Below, in pieces: positions 1-10,964 of a stretch of 64,000 bases of DNA (positions within the stretch are counted from its first letter, which is position 1; each line of letters begins with the position of its first letter). Below the pieces are notes generated by a model. That model did not search any database. It was not told where the DNA came from and saw only the letters and a program-made list of their open reading frames with translations. Source of the stretch: Ulva prolifera (lineage: Eukaryota > Chlorophyta > Ulvophyceae > Ulvales > Ulvaceae); assembly GCA_023078555.1 (NCBI GenBank), contig CM041204.1, forward strand, positions 5,176,430-5,240,429, given 5' to 3'. The position numbers and the translations under genes are program-made.

Positions 1-2
1 AG

Positions 3-2290
3 TTAGTAGTTGAAGGTAAACTGACGGAGGATGACCTGTCATTACAACTCCTGCAGCTCAATAATGTATGGCGGAAAGGTAAATCTGTTCATGGACGCCG
101 CTACCCTGGTCTTGCCGGGCAGCGGCTGCTGGCGGCCAGTGCCTTTACAGAGCGGAGACAAGCCACCTGGGTTCAAGGCTTGCTTGCTGCCAATGCCATG
201 TATACAATGCCTGGCAAATTGACAATCAAGAGGCGTAATTCGACCCTATCCACACCCACCTTCTCCTTGCAGCCTCCAGAGGCTTTCTCCTGCCTCACTA
301 ACTGGACATCCCAACCATCCCATGTATGCTGCGACGAGGTTGCTGTGAACCAAGTTGTGGACAGCATTCCATCGACAAACCCGCCTGGTTACGAGGTTGC
401 TGGTCTGAGTAACCGTTGCATTCGAGAAAACAACCCCGAAGGTGTGCAATACATTATGAAGGATGAAGGTGGGGTCCTGGTGAGGACGACCCGAGTGGAA
501 AACGGCTCAGTTGTAGTTTCTGAGAAGACTGAAGACAAAGAATTTATTGACTCCCTCTCGGGCATACCCCCGGCGACTCTTCTATGTGTGTGGATAATTC
601 TTGATCCCGTCAGAGGTAAACGTAGTTTCATAGCTGCGACGGTTCCTTCGTGTGGAGATTTAACGACCATTGATGATGCTGTCATGCTGCACAGTATCAT
701 TCAGCGTGCACATGACCAAGGGCGCATGGTCAGTTTTTTCGGGGCAGACAATGCTGCCCCGCACGCTGCTCTTGCCCGGGGTATAATTCGCCGCATGTCC
801 ATTCCCGAGGCAGATACATTGCTTTCAAAGCTGGAGTCCACAAGCAGTGGTGAGGGGACCGGTGAGTACTCTGACTGGGAGAGCCTTGCCATATCCCTCG
901 TGCCCAAATTGCAGCGCCCCATCAGTGTCATTCAACACTTGTTGCGCAATCTAACGCAAATCAATGGCACAAAGCGTCAACGTATTGACCAGCTCTTGGC
1001 TGATCAATGGACGGTCCCATATCAAGGACTTCCTTACGCCTTCCAGAAGTGTGCAATTACGGGAGGGCTTCTGGGTATATCACCCGAGTGGCGCCATGAC
1101 AATCGTCTGATGGTGCGAACGATCATTGACAACGGCCTGTGCCCGAGACGTTCCAGCTCCTTTTGTGTCATTTGAATGAGAAATTGCTACCGCAGGGAAA
1201 ACACCTACGAGACAAATTGGTGAAGCTTCTTGTCATGGGCTTTGTGCCAGGGATAGGACCCGCTTTACTTACAGACTTGATGCTTTTATTTGAGATATTG
1301 GGCATCGAATCAGGTATATCAGGCGCCGTGTTGGATGTGTCAAATAGCTCCCAAAATAACAAGCGATGTCAAGAGATTGCATCAATCAAGGTGAGCAGGC
1401 ATTTACTTTTTCTATACCACTTGCGAGATGTTGTTGTGCACTCAGCTGGATCAAGGACTGTAGATGTTTATGAGACATGGCATATACAGGTCTGCCTAGC
1501 ACTGCTACAACATCTTCCGGGCGCCTTGGGGACAGCTGTCCATGTGCTTATCTCAGCGGCCCACCTAGCTGCGTTTTGTGACGACCCGGACAAAGCACCG
1601 TTTTCTCCAATGACACGATTGGCGCTGTGTGCATTCGCCCACACTTTTCTTGTCTTTCAGACAGTGGCTATGTCACATGGGCCCAAGACCAACCCTCCCA
1701 TGACAGACTTCAAATACTCTTTGCAAGGGCACAGCTACACCGCCCCCACTCGACATGCCATATGCAACGCTCTTCCAGGGCTTGCGGCTTGCCTACATGT
1801 CCAACATAGAGCGTGTGAGAGTGGTGACAAAGATGCGTACCCATTTGTGCCGGGATGCTGTGGCTCGCAAGAGTGTGAATCATTCTTTGGGGAGATCAGG
1901 TCATCCGGAAGCCTTCAAAATACAGGCGCCGTGTCTTGCGGGTCTGCTGTGAGGCACATACCAAAGGTGATGATGACGAACAAAGCAGAGGCAGACGGAC
2001 TCATTACCACACTCAAGTCTAAACACGCAGGGCGCCACACCTTGCATGATCTTTCGCACTACAAGTGCACCACCAGCGATTGGGACATTACATGTTCAAT
2101 TCACACTGGTGTGCAAATGGCATATGAGCTGCTAGATGTTTTGGGATATGGCCCTTTGCTGCTTAAATTCCCTACATTGAGCAAGGTCATGCCGACTTAC
2201 CTGGAGATCATTGCACCAGTGTCACCGGCGGTGCGGAGGCTATCCACTACCGACAATGTGTTCACAACTCTTTGTCCAGGTTTTGTGTGA
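3..2290 (+). pseudogene. Frame-broken coding region, transposase-like, open at left edge
   Basis: An open frame enters from the left edge at base 3 and runs to a stop at 1173-1175. A second frame (1139-2290) takes over with no loss of coding character, so the two look like one protein split by a single-base shift near 1135-1140. No start codon is visible, so the N-terminus lies outside the window. The first half contains FFGADNAAPHAAL, which resembles the acidic strand of an RNase H-fold transposase. The second half contains GSQECESFFGEIR, similar in style to the C-terminal motif of P-element/THAP9-type transposases (N/S-Q-x3-E-x-FF-x2-I/L-R). I do not recognise the family with certainty. It could be a decayed DNA transposon or a host gene with an unseen intron. 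The frame change does not coincide with an obvious GT...AG pair. Confidence 0.45.
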
Positions 2291-2324
2291 CAGGTTCGGC
2301 ATGGCACCCTCAGTATAAATCAGG

Positions 2325-3290
2325 GTGACAGCATTCACCCCGACGGGCCCAATGTGTCCAGAACCAATTTACAAGTATATGCAGGATGCAATTGCAAGGC
2401 ATAGATTTGTTGTTGCGGCGTCAAAGTCCAACAAATCGCCTTTGCCAACCGCCCAAGAGATGAATCAATGGCAGCATTTGGCTCGTGTCACAAAGGAGCT
2501 TGCCGAATTCAACCTTGCCATAAACAAGATGCGGGACGTAGTGAACAGCAGTGGCAAGGGTTCTATCTCCCCCATCGATGCACAGAACGCCAAAAGTCTT
2601 ATTGCCAGATGCGCTACTTCACGCTCAAAGCGTGGTGAATGTGTTAGCACAGGACAGCCGGGAGAATACATTTCAGTAGCGCATCTACTGCGTATGGCAG
2701 CCAACATCCACAACAAAGCAGATTTCCGAAACATGCTCGAGCGTTTTGCCAAACAGCGGGACCACCGAAAAGGCACCATTAAAGACATGGAGTCATACAA
2801 CCAGCAACAGGATTTGAGAACTGGGAGCAGCATACTAGCAGTCTTCAAAACAGGAGACTTTACCGAACCCCTCTTTTATGTCGGGCAGGTGCGGCAACTT
2901 GTCGCTGCAATATCCACAACAGCAAAGAAACGACAAGTATTCCTGTCGGTGCCATGTACCGACCATACCGCCTTGATGGTCTGCTACCCATGGGCACAAG
3001 TTGACCGTGATACTGGTGACCTCATGACATGCGAAGAGCCAGTGGAATACTACCGTGTAGTGACCTCTAGGACAGTTGAGGCTTCGTGTGCCTCAGCACA
3101 ATATGAATCCGCACTCACAGGCCGTGAGGTAGAAGTAGGGGGGGATGAAGATGAATGTGGGCCACAGGAGCAGGTGAATATTAGCGGATCGTCAATTATC
3201 ATGAGATCAGTCAATGTCGATTGGAGGCAATGTGTATTGACAGAGCCGGATGTGGTGCTAACTGCCATTGAGACTGCATATGTTTTGTAA
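2325..3290 (+). CDS. Unrecognised 321-codon ORF downstream of the transposase-like region
   Basis: This open frame begins at a GTG just 34 bases after the preceding ORF stops; its first ATG is at codon 10. It has a coding-like composition and no domain I recognise. It is rich in charged and polar residues, has a long N-terminal helical stretch, and ends in a segment with several acidic residues followed by VDWRQCVL. The close spacing suggests it is either another exon of the same gene or a second ORF of the same mobile element. No introns or terminal inverted repeats could be fixed. Confidence 0.35.
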   Translation: MTAFTPTGPMCPEPIYKYMQDAIARHRFVVAASKSNKSPLPTAQEMNQWQHLARVTKELAEFNLAINKMRDVVNSSGKGSISPIDAQNAKSLIARCATSRSKRGECVSTGQPGEYISVAHLLRMAANIHNKADFRNMLERFAKQRDHRKGTIKDMESYNQQQDLRTGSSILAVFKTGDFTEPLFYVGQVRQLVAAISTTAKKRQVFLSVPCTDHTALMVCYPWAQVDRDTGDLMTCEEPVEYYRVVTSRTVEASCASAQYESALTGREVEVGGDEDECGPQEQVNISGSSIIMRSVNVDWRQCVLTEPDVVLTAIETAYVL

Positions 3291-4239
3291 GCTGGACAAT
3301 TCATGGAGATTGGCATTTATGTGAAGCACATGCTTGATGTGTGTACACATATGTAGCCATCTACCATGTCATGATTGAGTGGCTGAACAGTGTCGCTTGT
3401 TTGTATGTTGAGTCCTGAGATATGATCGGGCACAGATATAAAATTGTACAGTGTATATAGTCTGGACTAATCCCCGGCGACAAAGCTTGTGCGACAATAC
3501 CGTCAATTACGTGGTCTGCACGAAATGCATCAAATAAATGACCGGAGCAAGAGGCAATGGCCGCCATCATAGAGGTTTTCGAAAGGCTAGGACACCTGAC
3601 GAAATACCCGCATTTCACATTCACATAGCGCAATGCACAAAACATAGCAGAAATACTTTGCTGCCTAGCAGTACACAACTTGCAGGTGACTGAATACCAA
3701 GCATGGACTCTGTTGCACAGAGAAGCAGCAGGCAGATATATAGCAGGTTTGAACCAGCAAGGGCAAGCTGCAGTCGTTACACTGTAGCATCAGGCCACTA
3801 AGGCGACAACAACAGAATGCGGAGATCAAGTACTAGTTAGCAATGGATTATAGGTCGTGACACAACCGTCCCCCAGCTGTAGCACGTCCTCAGGAGGTGA
3901 TTCGGAGCAGTAGCAAGTCAATTGCCACAAAAGGACGTCACCGGGCTACGGAACAATCCGGCGCGGCCGTCCATAGGCAACCGAAGACACCTATTAACTT
4001 GAAAGATGCAATTTGGGAAAGATTGGGGAAGGAATTGAGTGATTGGGCAGCTTTGGGCAGCGTTGGGAAGCCACAGACAGTTCTCCCCAACCAGACCGGC
4101 CATTTCGGCGAATATGGCCAACTCTCCCCAAGACTCCGAACTAAAACACTAGAATTGTTCATTCAACATAGACCATAGTGGAAACCTTCCCCAATTTGGC
4201 TGTTTCGCAGCGGATTTTGCGCGCCCGGGGGGGGACCAC
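3291..4239. other. No gene seen
   Basis: About 950 bases between the left coding region and the truncated edge of Copia-A. ORFs here are short and show no family motif. No repeats, tRNA or LTR ends were recognised. The start of recognisable copia homology at about 4240 is abrupt. Confidence 0.5.
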
Positions 4240-6070
4240 CTTTTAGCGGGAGTGGATGACCCCCTTACGGGTGGTAATGTGAAGGAATTAGTCCTAGAGA
4301 TCCCGAGCTGTCGGTATGTCCCTGCATGCCCCTTCAACATCTTGTCTACGGAGGAGTTGAAGCATGAGAATATTTTCCTGCAAACGCGTGCTGTCACGGA
4401 GGGAGGTGATATAGTCATCATCCCAGGTTTCTCTGACCAGGCCCTAGGCCACAAGGAGGGCAGGATTAACCAGTCCACAGACGCGAAGAATCGTCCTGTT
4501 CTTTTCATTGAGACGGATAAGGGCAAGCCCATCCTAAGGGGTGAGCAAGTCAATAGTCCTAGTGCGTAGTCCTCGAGCAATGCCGTGGCAAAGCTCGAGA
4601 GTGACGAGGCCGATCTCTGCAGAGTAGCTGCATTGACTGGCAAGGCACAACATGTTCCGGGTGCTGCGAAGCTGAACACGACATTTTTGACACATTTGAG
4701 TCTGCAAACGGCCACATCCATTCTGCAAATGATGTCCAAAGCTGAGGTGAATAAGGGTCTAGGAATAAAATCTGATGTGGTGAAGGAGAATCTAGGTCGC
4801 TGACACGGTTGTCGCCTAGCCTCCCATGATTCCGGCTCTAGTAATCAGCATGGCACAAATGTAGAACATGATGAGGCCCAATGGCCTGGTGCATGGCTGC
4901 ATGTTGATGTTATGGGTCCCATTTTGCCTGTAGGGGTAGGAAAAGCACGGTACATTCTCATAGTCGTCGATGAGCATTCACGCTACAGTTTTGCTTGTCC
5001 AATGGATGCGAAGTCTAGAGTGCCACAGCTGCTAGTTGAAATCATTGAGCACATACGGAGTAGTGTTCTTCCGCATGAGTTCGTTGATGACAAGGGCATT
5101 AAGATCACACCTACAGTCATGGGTGTACACGGAGATCGCGGCGGAGAGTTTGAGGGTCACAATATCCAAGATTATTTCTCGGAGAACGGAATATCGTGGG
5201 AAACATGTGCTCCTGGACATCATGAGGGCAATGGTATAGCAGAGCGTACGTGTGGTGTCACCTCTGACAAAATGCGTGCTGCAATTCTCCCCACCGATCT
5301 ACCCCGCCGGCTATGGCCGGAGGGGGCAATGTGTGTCAACCATTGCACTAATCTTGTGCCTAGCACTGCTTTGATGGCTCGTGAAAAGAAAAAGTTCATA
5401 AACAAGAATTTGTCCAATGCGATCGAAAATCTCAGTAGAGCTAATAGAAGTAGAGTGCTCGCAGTGAAATCGAAAAGTGTGAGTAACAAGCCTGCTCCAG
5501 CTAAAGGTGATAAGCTTATGACAGAAGAAGAGATCACGGCACAGGCAAAGCGTGGCGAAAGTGAGCGGTGCAATAGACTCTTGGAAAACACTAATTTCCG
5601 ACTTGTGGTCCCGTATATGGTCTTCTACGGGAGATCATTGAATCTTGAACGATTCAAACTGCTTGTAGAGCAGATGCGCCCATGGGGTTTGCCAGTGTAT
5701 TTCTATCAGAATGGTCAGCATCTACGCAGACTAGACGCTAGGGGAGCAAACGCTGTGTGGGTAGGTCCGGGTCAAGGCCCACACATGAACAGGGTTTACC
5801 AATCCGTACCGGGGGGCGGCAAAGTGATTGAAGTGCGGCAGATGGTGTATAGCGCTGCGATGTTGCATGAGTACATCAAGAAATTCGATAGCGTGGAGAT
5901 AGGGCTCATGCCGTCAGCGACTAGGAGTGTTGTTGACAAACTAAAATTCCAGCCCAAGATGGCGGAAAAGGTGTACGCGCCCCCGTTGTCGGATGTCGAT
6001 GCGGTTGCTGCTCGCAAGGAGTACATGCAAGTGCACGGAGCTGCTGAGTATGATTTTGACGGGATGGCCA
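4240..6070 (+). pseudogene. Copia-A relic, piece 1: end of protease region, GAG-pre-integrase and integrase
   Basis: This is a 5'-truncated Ty1/copia polyprotein closely related to Copia-B. It starts near the stretch before the conserved CPFNILST motif (about 4330), continues through the GAG-pre-integrase zinc region, and then the integrase core (VGKARYILIVVDEHSRY, later HGDRGGEFEGH and NGIAERTCG, the D-D-E pattern). Stops interrupt the frame at about 4567 (TAG) and 4801 (TGA, at a position that is Cys in Copia-B). Gag and the protease active site are missing. The frame ends at 6070, where Copia-B is inserted, and resumes at 11340. The flanking GGCCA at 6066-6070 is the target-site duplication. 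Confidence 0.9.
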
Positions 6071-6445
6071 TGTCATAAATCAGTGTCTAGGTACACCTGC
6101 AATGCATGACGCGCAAGTCTGCGCATGGGTATGGTGGCCAAGGGCCCAACCCGTGTTATGTTAGGATAGTATGCATGAGCATACTTGGGGCGCTCCGTGA
6201 GCGGCTCGCCCCGGGCCATTGTCATTGGGCCACGGTAGACATGCACGAATGGTCGCATATAGTCGTATGCGTCCAAGTCTGAAGTAACCTTTCTCTTACA
6301 TCTTCCATAGGTTCCTGCACTGTCTTGCATCCAGTGCAGTATTCTCCCTGATCTGTGTAGTGACCTTTCGTACGACCTGGCGGCTCTCCAGGTATAGGCA
6401 CTACTAACCTCCTAATGCACACATAATAGGTTCTCGTTTATAACA
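6071..6445 (+). repeat. 5' LTR of Copia-B
   Basis: 375 bp starting TGTCATAAATCAG and ending TTTATAACA (TG...CA), identical by eye to 10965-11339. Preceded by GGCCA, the target duplication. Confidence 0.95.
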
Positions 6446-6459
6446 TGGTATCGGTGAAG
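6446..6459 (+). promoter_or_regulatory. Primer-binding site of Copia-B (initiator tRNA-Met type)
   Basis: TGGTATCGGTGAAG starts directly after the LTR end. TGGTATC is the usual complement of the 3' end of initiator tRNA-Met in copia elements. Minus-strand DNA synthesis would start here. Confidence 0.85.
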
Positions 6460-6698
6460 TGTTGTGTCGCTGCATTAGTTGCGCGATGAGGTGGTTGTCA
6501 TATGATTGCGCGCGGCTACGGGCAACCGCACTGTCATCAGTGCGTAATCAATGACCAGATCAACCGTCATTATGTCACAGGTTGTCACATGTTTGATTGT
6601 GAACTGAATGACGACGGTTTAGGATTGTGCGTCGTTAAAGCCTACGGGTTTGATCGACTTGACCCTTAGCGAAAGCAGATTTGTTTCGCTGCAGGTAG

Positions 6699-9600
6699 AT
6701 GTCTAATCCTGAATCAGTCGAGAACTTTGATGCTGAAGCTATGGCTGATGCACAAAGACTCGAGGCTGAGCGCTCAGCCATGGCTGTAGCTGCTCAAGCC
6801 ACAGGTAGGGCTGCAGGAGCTGGTGCTAGCTCACTAGGCCCTGCAGCCGGCACCCGAGGGCATGCTGCTGCTGCCCGAGCTGCCTCTCAGCTTGAGGCTG
6901 CCAATGCTATGGCAATGCGCGCCCAGGTTGAAGCAAACTCTCTCCGTGATGCTTTACAGCGAGCGGAACAGGCACGATCGGATGCTGAGGCTCAGGCTGC
7001 TGCGCTGCGAGCTATGGCTCAAGGCAATGCTGGCCCTGTCGCTGATCTCCATCCGCCTGGTACTGTAGTCGATGCTAATGCTATTGTAGATGCAATGAGA
7101 GCTGTGTCTGTGCGTGAACCCGCAATAGACAAAGGCAAGACCCCGTCTTGGGATTCTGCAAGGGGCGAGAGGTTCTCAACCTTTGAGTTCCGTGTCGAGC
7201 TATGGTTGAAAGGCCATGGCCTGTACCATTTGCTCACTGTTTTCCCCACTGGACCTGAGACAAGTGTCCATGATAAGGTGTTGGCTGTAGTCTGTTTTCA
7301 GCTGCCTGCACAGGACTTAGAGTATGTCCGGGTTCATACTACGCTGTGTGATATTTGGGCTGCCTTGAGAGCCAAGTATATGCCCAGCAAAGAGGCTGAG
7401 GTTAGGAGTCTCTGGGATAGGTTCTCTCGTGCCACGCTCAGAGGTGCCAGGGCAAAACAAGTTGAGGATTATTGTACACTCATCATGTCTCTGGTGAACC
7501 AGCTTACTGCTCTCGGTGCTGCGCCTGCTCCGTATCAGGTCAGCAACAAGTTGTTTGAGCCTCTCGGCCGAGAGTATGTATCATTGCGTAGTGAGCAGGG
7601 CGGAAAAGATTTCCTGACTCAAATAGCTGCCATTACCAACCATGCCCAGGCTTTAGATGCCTGTGGGCCCGCACATGGTGGTGGCATAGCAGGCCGAGGC
7701 CACGGCCAAGGCCATGGCTACAGAGGGGGCAATGGGAACCGAGGACAACCGGCAGCTGTCGCCGCGATCGCCAATGGCGAGACGCGCACCTGCCACGTAT
7801 GCAAGAAGACTGGACACCTCCAGAAGGACTGCCCGGATCTGCATCCGGAAGTCAGGAAGTATCTTCAGATCCAGGCTGCCAACAACGCCAGCCGCCAGGG
7901 ACGAGGCGCCGGCAGAGGACGCGGACGAGGACGAGGCAATGGCAACTCTGTTGCTGTCGTGCGATTTCCTAGCGACGACTTCTCCTTGACGGATGTTGCG
8001 CACCTGGGCGAAAGCCTGAACTTCCTGGTGGACAGCGGATCTGATGTCCATGTCATTAGGAACCCCGAGCTGTTCTTGTCAATGCATGCTGCATCTGTAG
8101 AGTGCATTCACCCAATAGGGGATGATGATATTCCAGTTCTGGGGGAGGGAACTATATGTTTCCGTCTGGGGTCCTATGTCACGATGGATGGGGAGATCAA
8201 GGATCTGACCATTGAGATCCCGAATTGCTTGTATGTGCCGCACTGTCCTTTCAACATTTTGTCTACACATTTGTTGAAGAATGTCGGCATCTCCTTGCAA
8301 ACGCGTGTGGCGACAGAAGGAGGTGATCTTGTTTTTGTACCTGGGTTTTCCGACCAGGCCATGGGCCACACGGAGGGTCGGATTACTCAATCGCATGACC
8401 ACCAGAATCGGCCAGTGTTTGTTGTGACTACAGATGTGGGAAAGCCAGTCCTATGGGGCTCGCGAGTTAGTAATCCCGCTGTTTGGTCTGCTGCCAATTC
8501 GGTTGCGAAACTAGAGGATGACGAGGTCTCGTACAGTCGTGTAGCTGCTTTAGTTGGGTCTCCAAATGTGCCTGGACAAGAAAAATTGAATACTACATTC
8601 TTGTCTCATGTTAGTTTCCTCACAGGAGCCACAAACCTGCGTCTGATGGCTAAGGCCAAGATGTACCAGGGCTTGCGTATTGATCCAGCAAAAGTGAGCG
8701 CTGAGATAGACAAATGCCACGGCTGTATGATTGCTAGAAATGGTACCGGGTCTAGTAGCCAGCACGGCGAGACAGTCACGCACTCTTGTGCGACGTATCC
8801 GGGGGCGTGCTTGCATGCGGATGTTCTAGGTCCCATTACACCTATGGGAGTTGGGAAAGCAAAGTATGCGCTGATTGTAGTTGATGAATTTTCCCGTTTT
8901 AGATTCACTATCCCTATGGATGCAAAGTCCAGAGTCCCTGAATTGCTAGTAGAGATCATAGAACACTGCAATTCTACAGTTGTTCCTGGGCAAGTTGTCA
9001 TCAAGAAAGGCCAGCCGCCTGTTCCAGGACGTGTTAGATTCCTGCGTGGTGACCGCGGCGGAGAATTTCTGGGCCATGTCTTCCAGGCCTATCTTCGTGA
9101 CAAGCACATTGTTTGGGAAGACTGTGCACCAGGCAATCATCAGGGCAATGGCATAGCTGAGCGTGAATGTGGTGCCACTTCTGATAGACTGAGAGCGCTC
9201 ATGTGTCCAACCAACATAACACGCCGTGCATGGCCTGAGGGGATGTTGTGTGGGACCGCTGCAGCGAATCTGGTTCCTAGTTCCGCTGTCATGAACCGCC
9301 TGAAGAGGGAACATCTTGCGGACAAGCTTGAGCGCCTTTTGGCCAATTTAGGTAGATATAGGAATGCGACGGGTAGGGATATCAATACAGTGCAGTCTGG
9401 GGGGGTCCATAAGACCACTGCCGACATTTCGGCTGTCGAACCTAGCAAAGAAACTATAGAACGAGTTAAGCAACAGATAGATCAAGCAAAAGAAAACGAA
9501 ATGCTGCGGAAAGAGTGGATAGACAATGATCTTGCAGATGTCATCCCGTATATGTTGTTCTACAAAGAGACATATGACTCTGAGCGTGTCAAGCTCATGA

Positions 9601-10769
9601 TTGCGCAGATGCTCCCATGGGGGCTGCCGGTCTACGTCTACCTTGATTCTGATAAGTTGCGTAGGTTAGACCCCAGGGGTGAACTTGTACTGTGGATGGG
9701 GCCAGGGCAAGGGCCCCACATGAATAGAGTCTTCCAGCGTTGCCCCGGGGGTGGCAGAGTGCTGGAGGTGCGGCAAATGGCATACAGTGCTGCCATGTTG
9801 CGTGATCACTTGCGTACGCTAGATACTGTGACGCGGGGAAATGTGCCTCTGGTGCCTATGGGCCCGGAAGAGGAGCTGACGTTTGGTCCCGATCTGGATA
9901 AGTGTGTGATGTCTGGTGCCCCTCCGTTTCCCGATCTGGATTTGATTGAGTCCCGCAAAGAGCACATGCGCGTGCATGGCGCTGCTACTTTTGATTTCGA
10001 TGGGTTCGCCATAGGTAGACAACTTGGTGAATTACATGACAGTGATTTTATCCAGCTGGCGCCCGCGCAGCATATGGAGGACACGCCAGAGTTGCGTGAC
10101 TTGCGTGAGGAATTGCAAGTAGGTCGTAGCATCGCGCCCAGAGTCGGTGCGCCGGACGGTCCGGTAGAGTTGCAGGGAAGAACTAGGATGTCCACACCTG
10201 AGGTGGTAGAAGGAGTGCATGATGTCGTGCGCACGAAAGTGTTGGGGCAGACAACAGTGCGCTACCCTCCTCAATCGGGGGAGATGTATGCCAATAGGGA
10301 CGCTCTCAACTATTCAAACGTCCACAACTTCCGGGACTTGAGTGGCGCTCAGATCGACATGAGGCCCGTCACCAGGAGCCGTGCCCAGCAGGGGAGACCT
10401 CGGGAATCTGGCAGCCCCGCCAGAGCTGCGAGGTCAAATGCCCCACAGACTGATGAGGTGAGCGTCATGGACGGCGTTGAAGAACAACATCCGCTGCCAA
10501 CTGCCGCGGCGGGAGCAGCTGCCCCGCCGCGAGGTGACGCAACTGATGTTGGGGGACCCTCCCTTGACATGCCCGGGTTTGGCCAAGCTATGGCTAGCCG
10601 CCTGGGTCCAGGGGAGGAACTCATGTTCAGTTCAGGAGGCGGATTTGTCCCTAGGGGAGAGGTAAGTCCGCCCAGCTCACCTGTCGCTGGAGAGTCCATG
10701 CATCCTGCTAAGGAGATTAGTTTGCATGATGACGCTGCTGCTGATGCCCATGCACAATCCAATCTCTAG
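6699..10769 (+). CDS. Copia-B Gag-protease-integrase polyprotein (1,356 aa)
   Basis: An uninterrupted ATG-started frame. Residues 1-130 are Ala/Glu-rich and probably coiled-coil. A UBN2-like copia Gag domain follows (about 150-320). The zinc knuckle CHVCKKTGHLQKDC (C-x2-C-x4-H-x4-C) lies near residue 366 after a Gly/Arg-rich patch. The protease site LVDSGSD is near residue 445. GAG-pre-integrase has the CHGC pair, and the integrase core has RGDRGGEF and NGIAERECG. The C-terminal linker is Pro/Ser-rich. The frame ends just after the internal deletion junction (about 10755), where the old RNase H reading frame is out of phase. The usual family product would be about 1,800 residues with RT and RNase H. 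What remains could make particles and integrate DNA but not copy RNA. Confidence 0.9.
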   Translation: MSNPESVENFDAEAMADAQRLEAERSAMAVAAQATGRAAGAGASSLGPAAGTRGHAAAARAASQLEAANAMAMRAQVEANSLRDALQRAEQARSDAEAQAAALRAMAQGNAGPVADLHPPGTVVDANAIVDAMRAVSVREPAIDKGKTPSWDSARGERFSTFEFRVELWLKGHGLYHLLTVFPTGPETSVHDKVLAVVCFQLPAQDLEYVRVHTTLCDIWAALRAKYMPSKEAEVRSLWDRFSRATLRGARAKQVEDYCTLIMSLVNQLTALGAAPAPYQVSNKLFEPLGREYVSLRSEQGGKDFLTQIAAITNHAQALDACGPAHGGGIAGRGHGQGHGYRGGNGNRGQPAAVAAIANGETRTCHVCKKTGHLQKDCPDLHPEVRKYLQIQAANNASRQGRGAGRGRGRGRGNGNSVAVVRFPSDDFSLTDVAHLGESLNFLVDSGSDVHVIRNPELFLSMHAASVECIHPIGDDDIPVLGEGTICFRLGSYVTMDGEIKDLTIEIPNCLYVPHCPFNILSTHLLKNVGISLQTRVATEGGDLVFVPGFSDQAMGHTEGRITQSHDHQNRPVFVVTTDVGKPVLWGSRVSNPAVWSAANSVAKLEDDEVSYSRVAALVGSPNVPGQEKLNTTFLSHVSFLTGATNLRLMAKAKMYQGLRIDPAKVSAEIDKCHGCMIARNGTGSSSQHGETVTHSCATYPGACLHADVLGPITPMGVGKAKYALIVVDEFSRFRFTIPMDAKSRVPELLVEIIEHCNSTVVPGQVVIKKGQPPVPGRVRFLRGDRGGEFLGHVFQAYLRDKHIVWEDCAPGNHQGNGIAERECGATSDRLRALMCPTNITRRAWPEGMLCGTAAANLVPSSAVMNRLKREHLADKLERLLANLGRYRNATGRDINTVQSGGVHKTTADISAVEPSKETIERVKQQIDQAKENEMLRKEWIDNDLADVIPYMLFYKETYDSERVKLMIAQMLPWGLPVYVYLDSDKLRRLDPRGELVLWMGPGQGPHMNRVFQRCPGGGRVLEVRQMAYSAAMLRDHLRTLDTVTRGNVPLVPMGPEEELTFGPDLDKCVMSGAPPFPDLDLIESRKEHMRVHGAATFDFDGFAIGRQLGELHDSDFIQLAPAQHMEDTPELRDLREELQVGRSIAPRVGAPDGPVELQGRTRMSTPEVVEGVHDVVRTKVLGQTTVRYPPQSGEMYANRDALNYSNVHNFRDLSGAQIDMRPVTRSRAQQGRPRESGSPARAARSNAPQTDEVSVMDGVEEQHPLPTAAAGAAAPPRGDATDVGGPSLDMPGFGQAMASRLGPGEELMFSSGGGFVPRGEVSPPSSPVAGESMHPAKEISLHDDAAADAHAQSNL

Positions 10770-10959
10770 TGATAGGTCCAAACATATTCGAGTGCGGCAC
10801 CTACGGGTCCGAGAATTTGTAGAGGCGGATGAGATCCAAGTGCAATGGGTAGGGACCAAAGACCAGTTAGCTGATGTCTTCACTAAGGTTTTGCCTGGAC
10901 CTGCATTGAAGGACGTTCGAGAGAAGCTGCATCTAATTCAAGATCAGAAGACCTTCTAG
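10756..10959 (+). pseudogene. RNase H C-terminal remnant of Copia-B
   Basis: After the deletion junction the frame reads SSDRSKHIRVRHLRVREF and on to FTKVLPGP, matching the last ~65 residues of the Copia-A and Copia-C polyproteins. It is out of frame with the upstream ORF and has no start. Stop at about 10957-10959. Confidence 0.85.
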
Positions 10960-10964
10960 GGGAG
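10956..10964 (+). promoter_or_regulatory. Polypurine tract of Copia-B
   Basis: TAGGGGAG immediately before the 3' LTR is the expected plus-strand priming site. The same sequence precedes the Copia-A LTR at 20465. Confidence 0.75.

Noticed and set aside
6073-6422. 85- and 66-codon minus-strand ORFs, repeated at 10967-11316
   Set aside because: They lie within the two identical LTRs, so the perfect repetition reflects the LTR and not selection on a protein.
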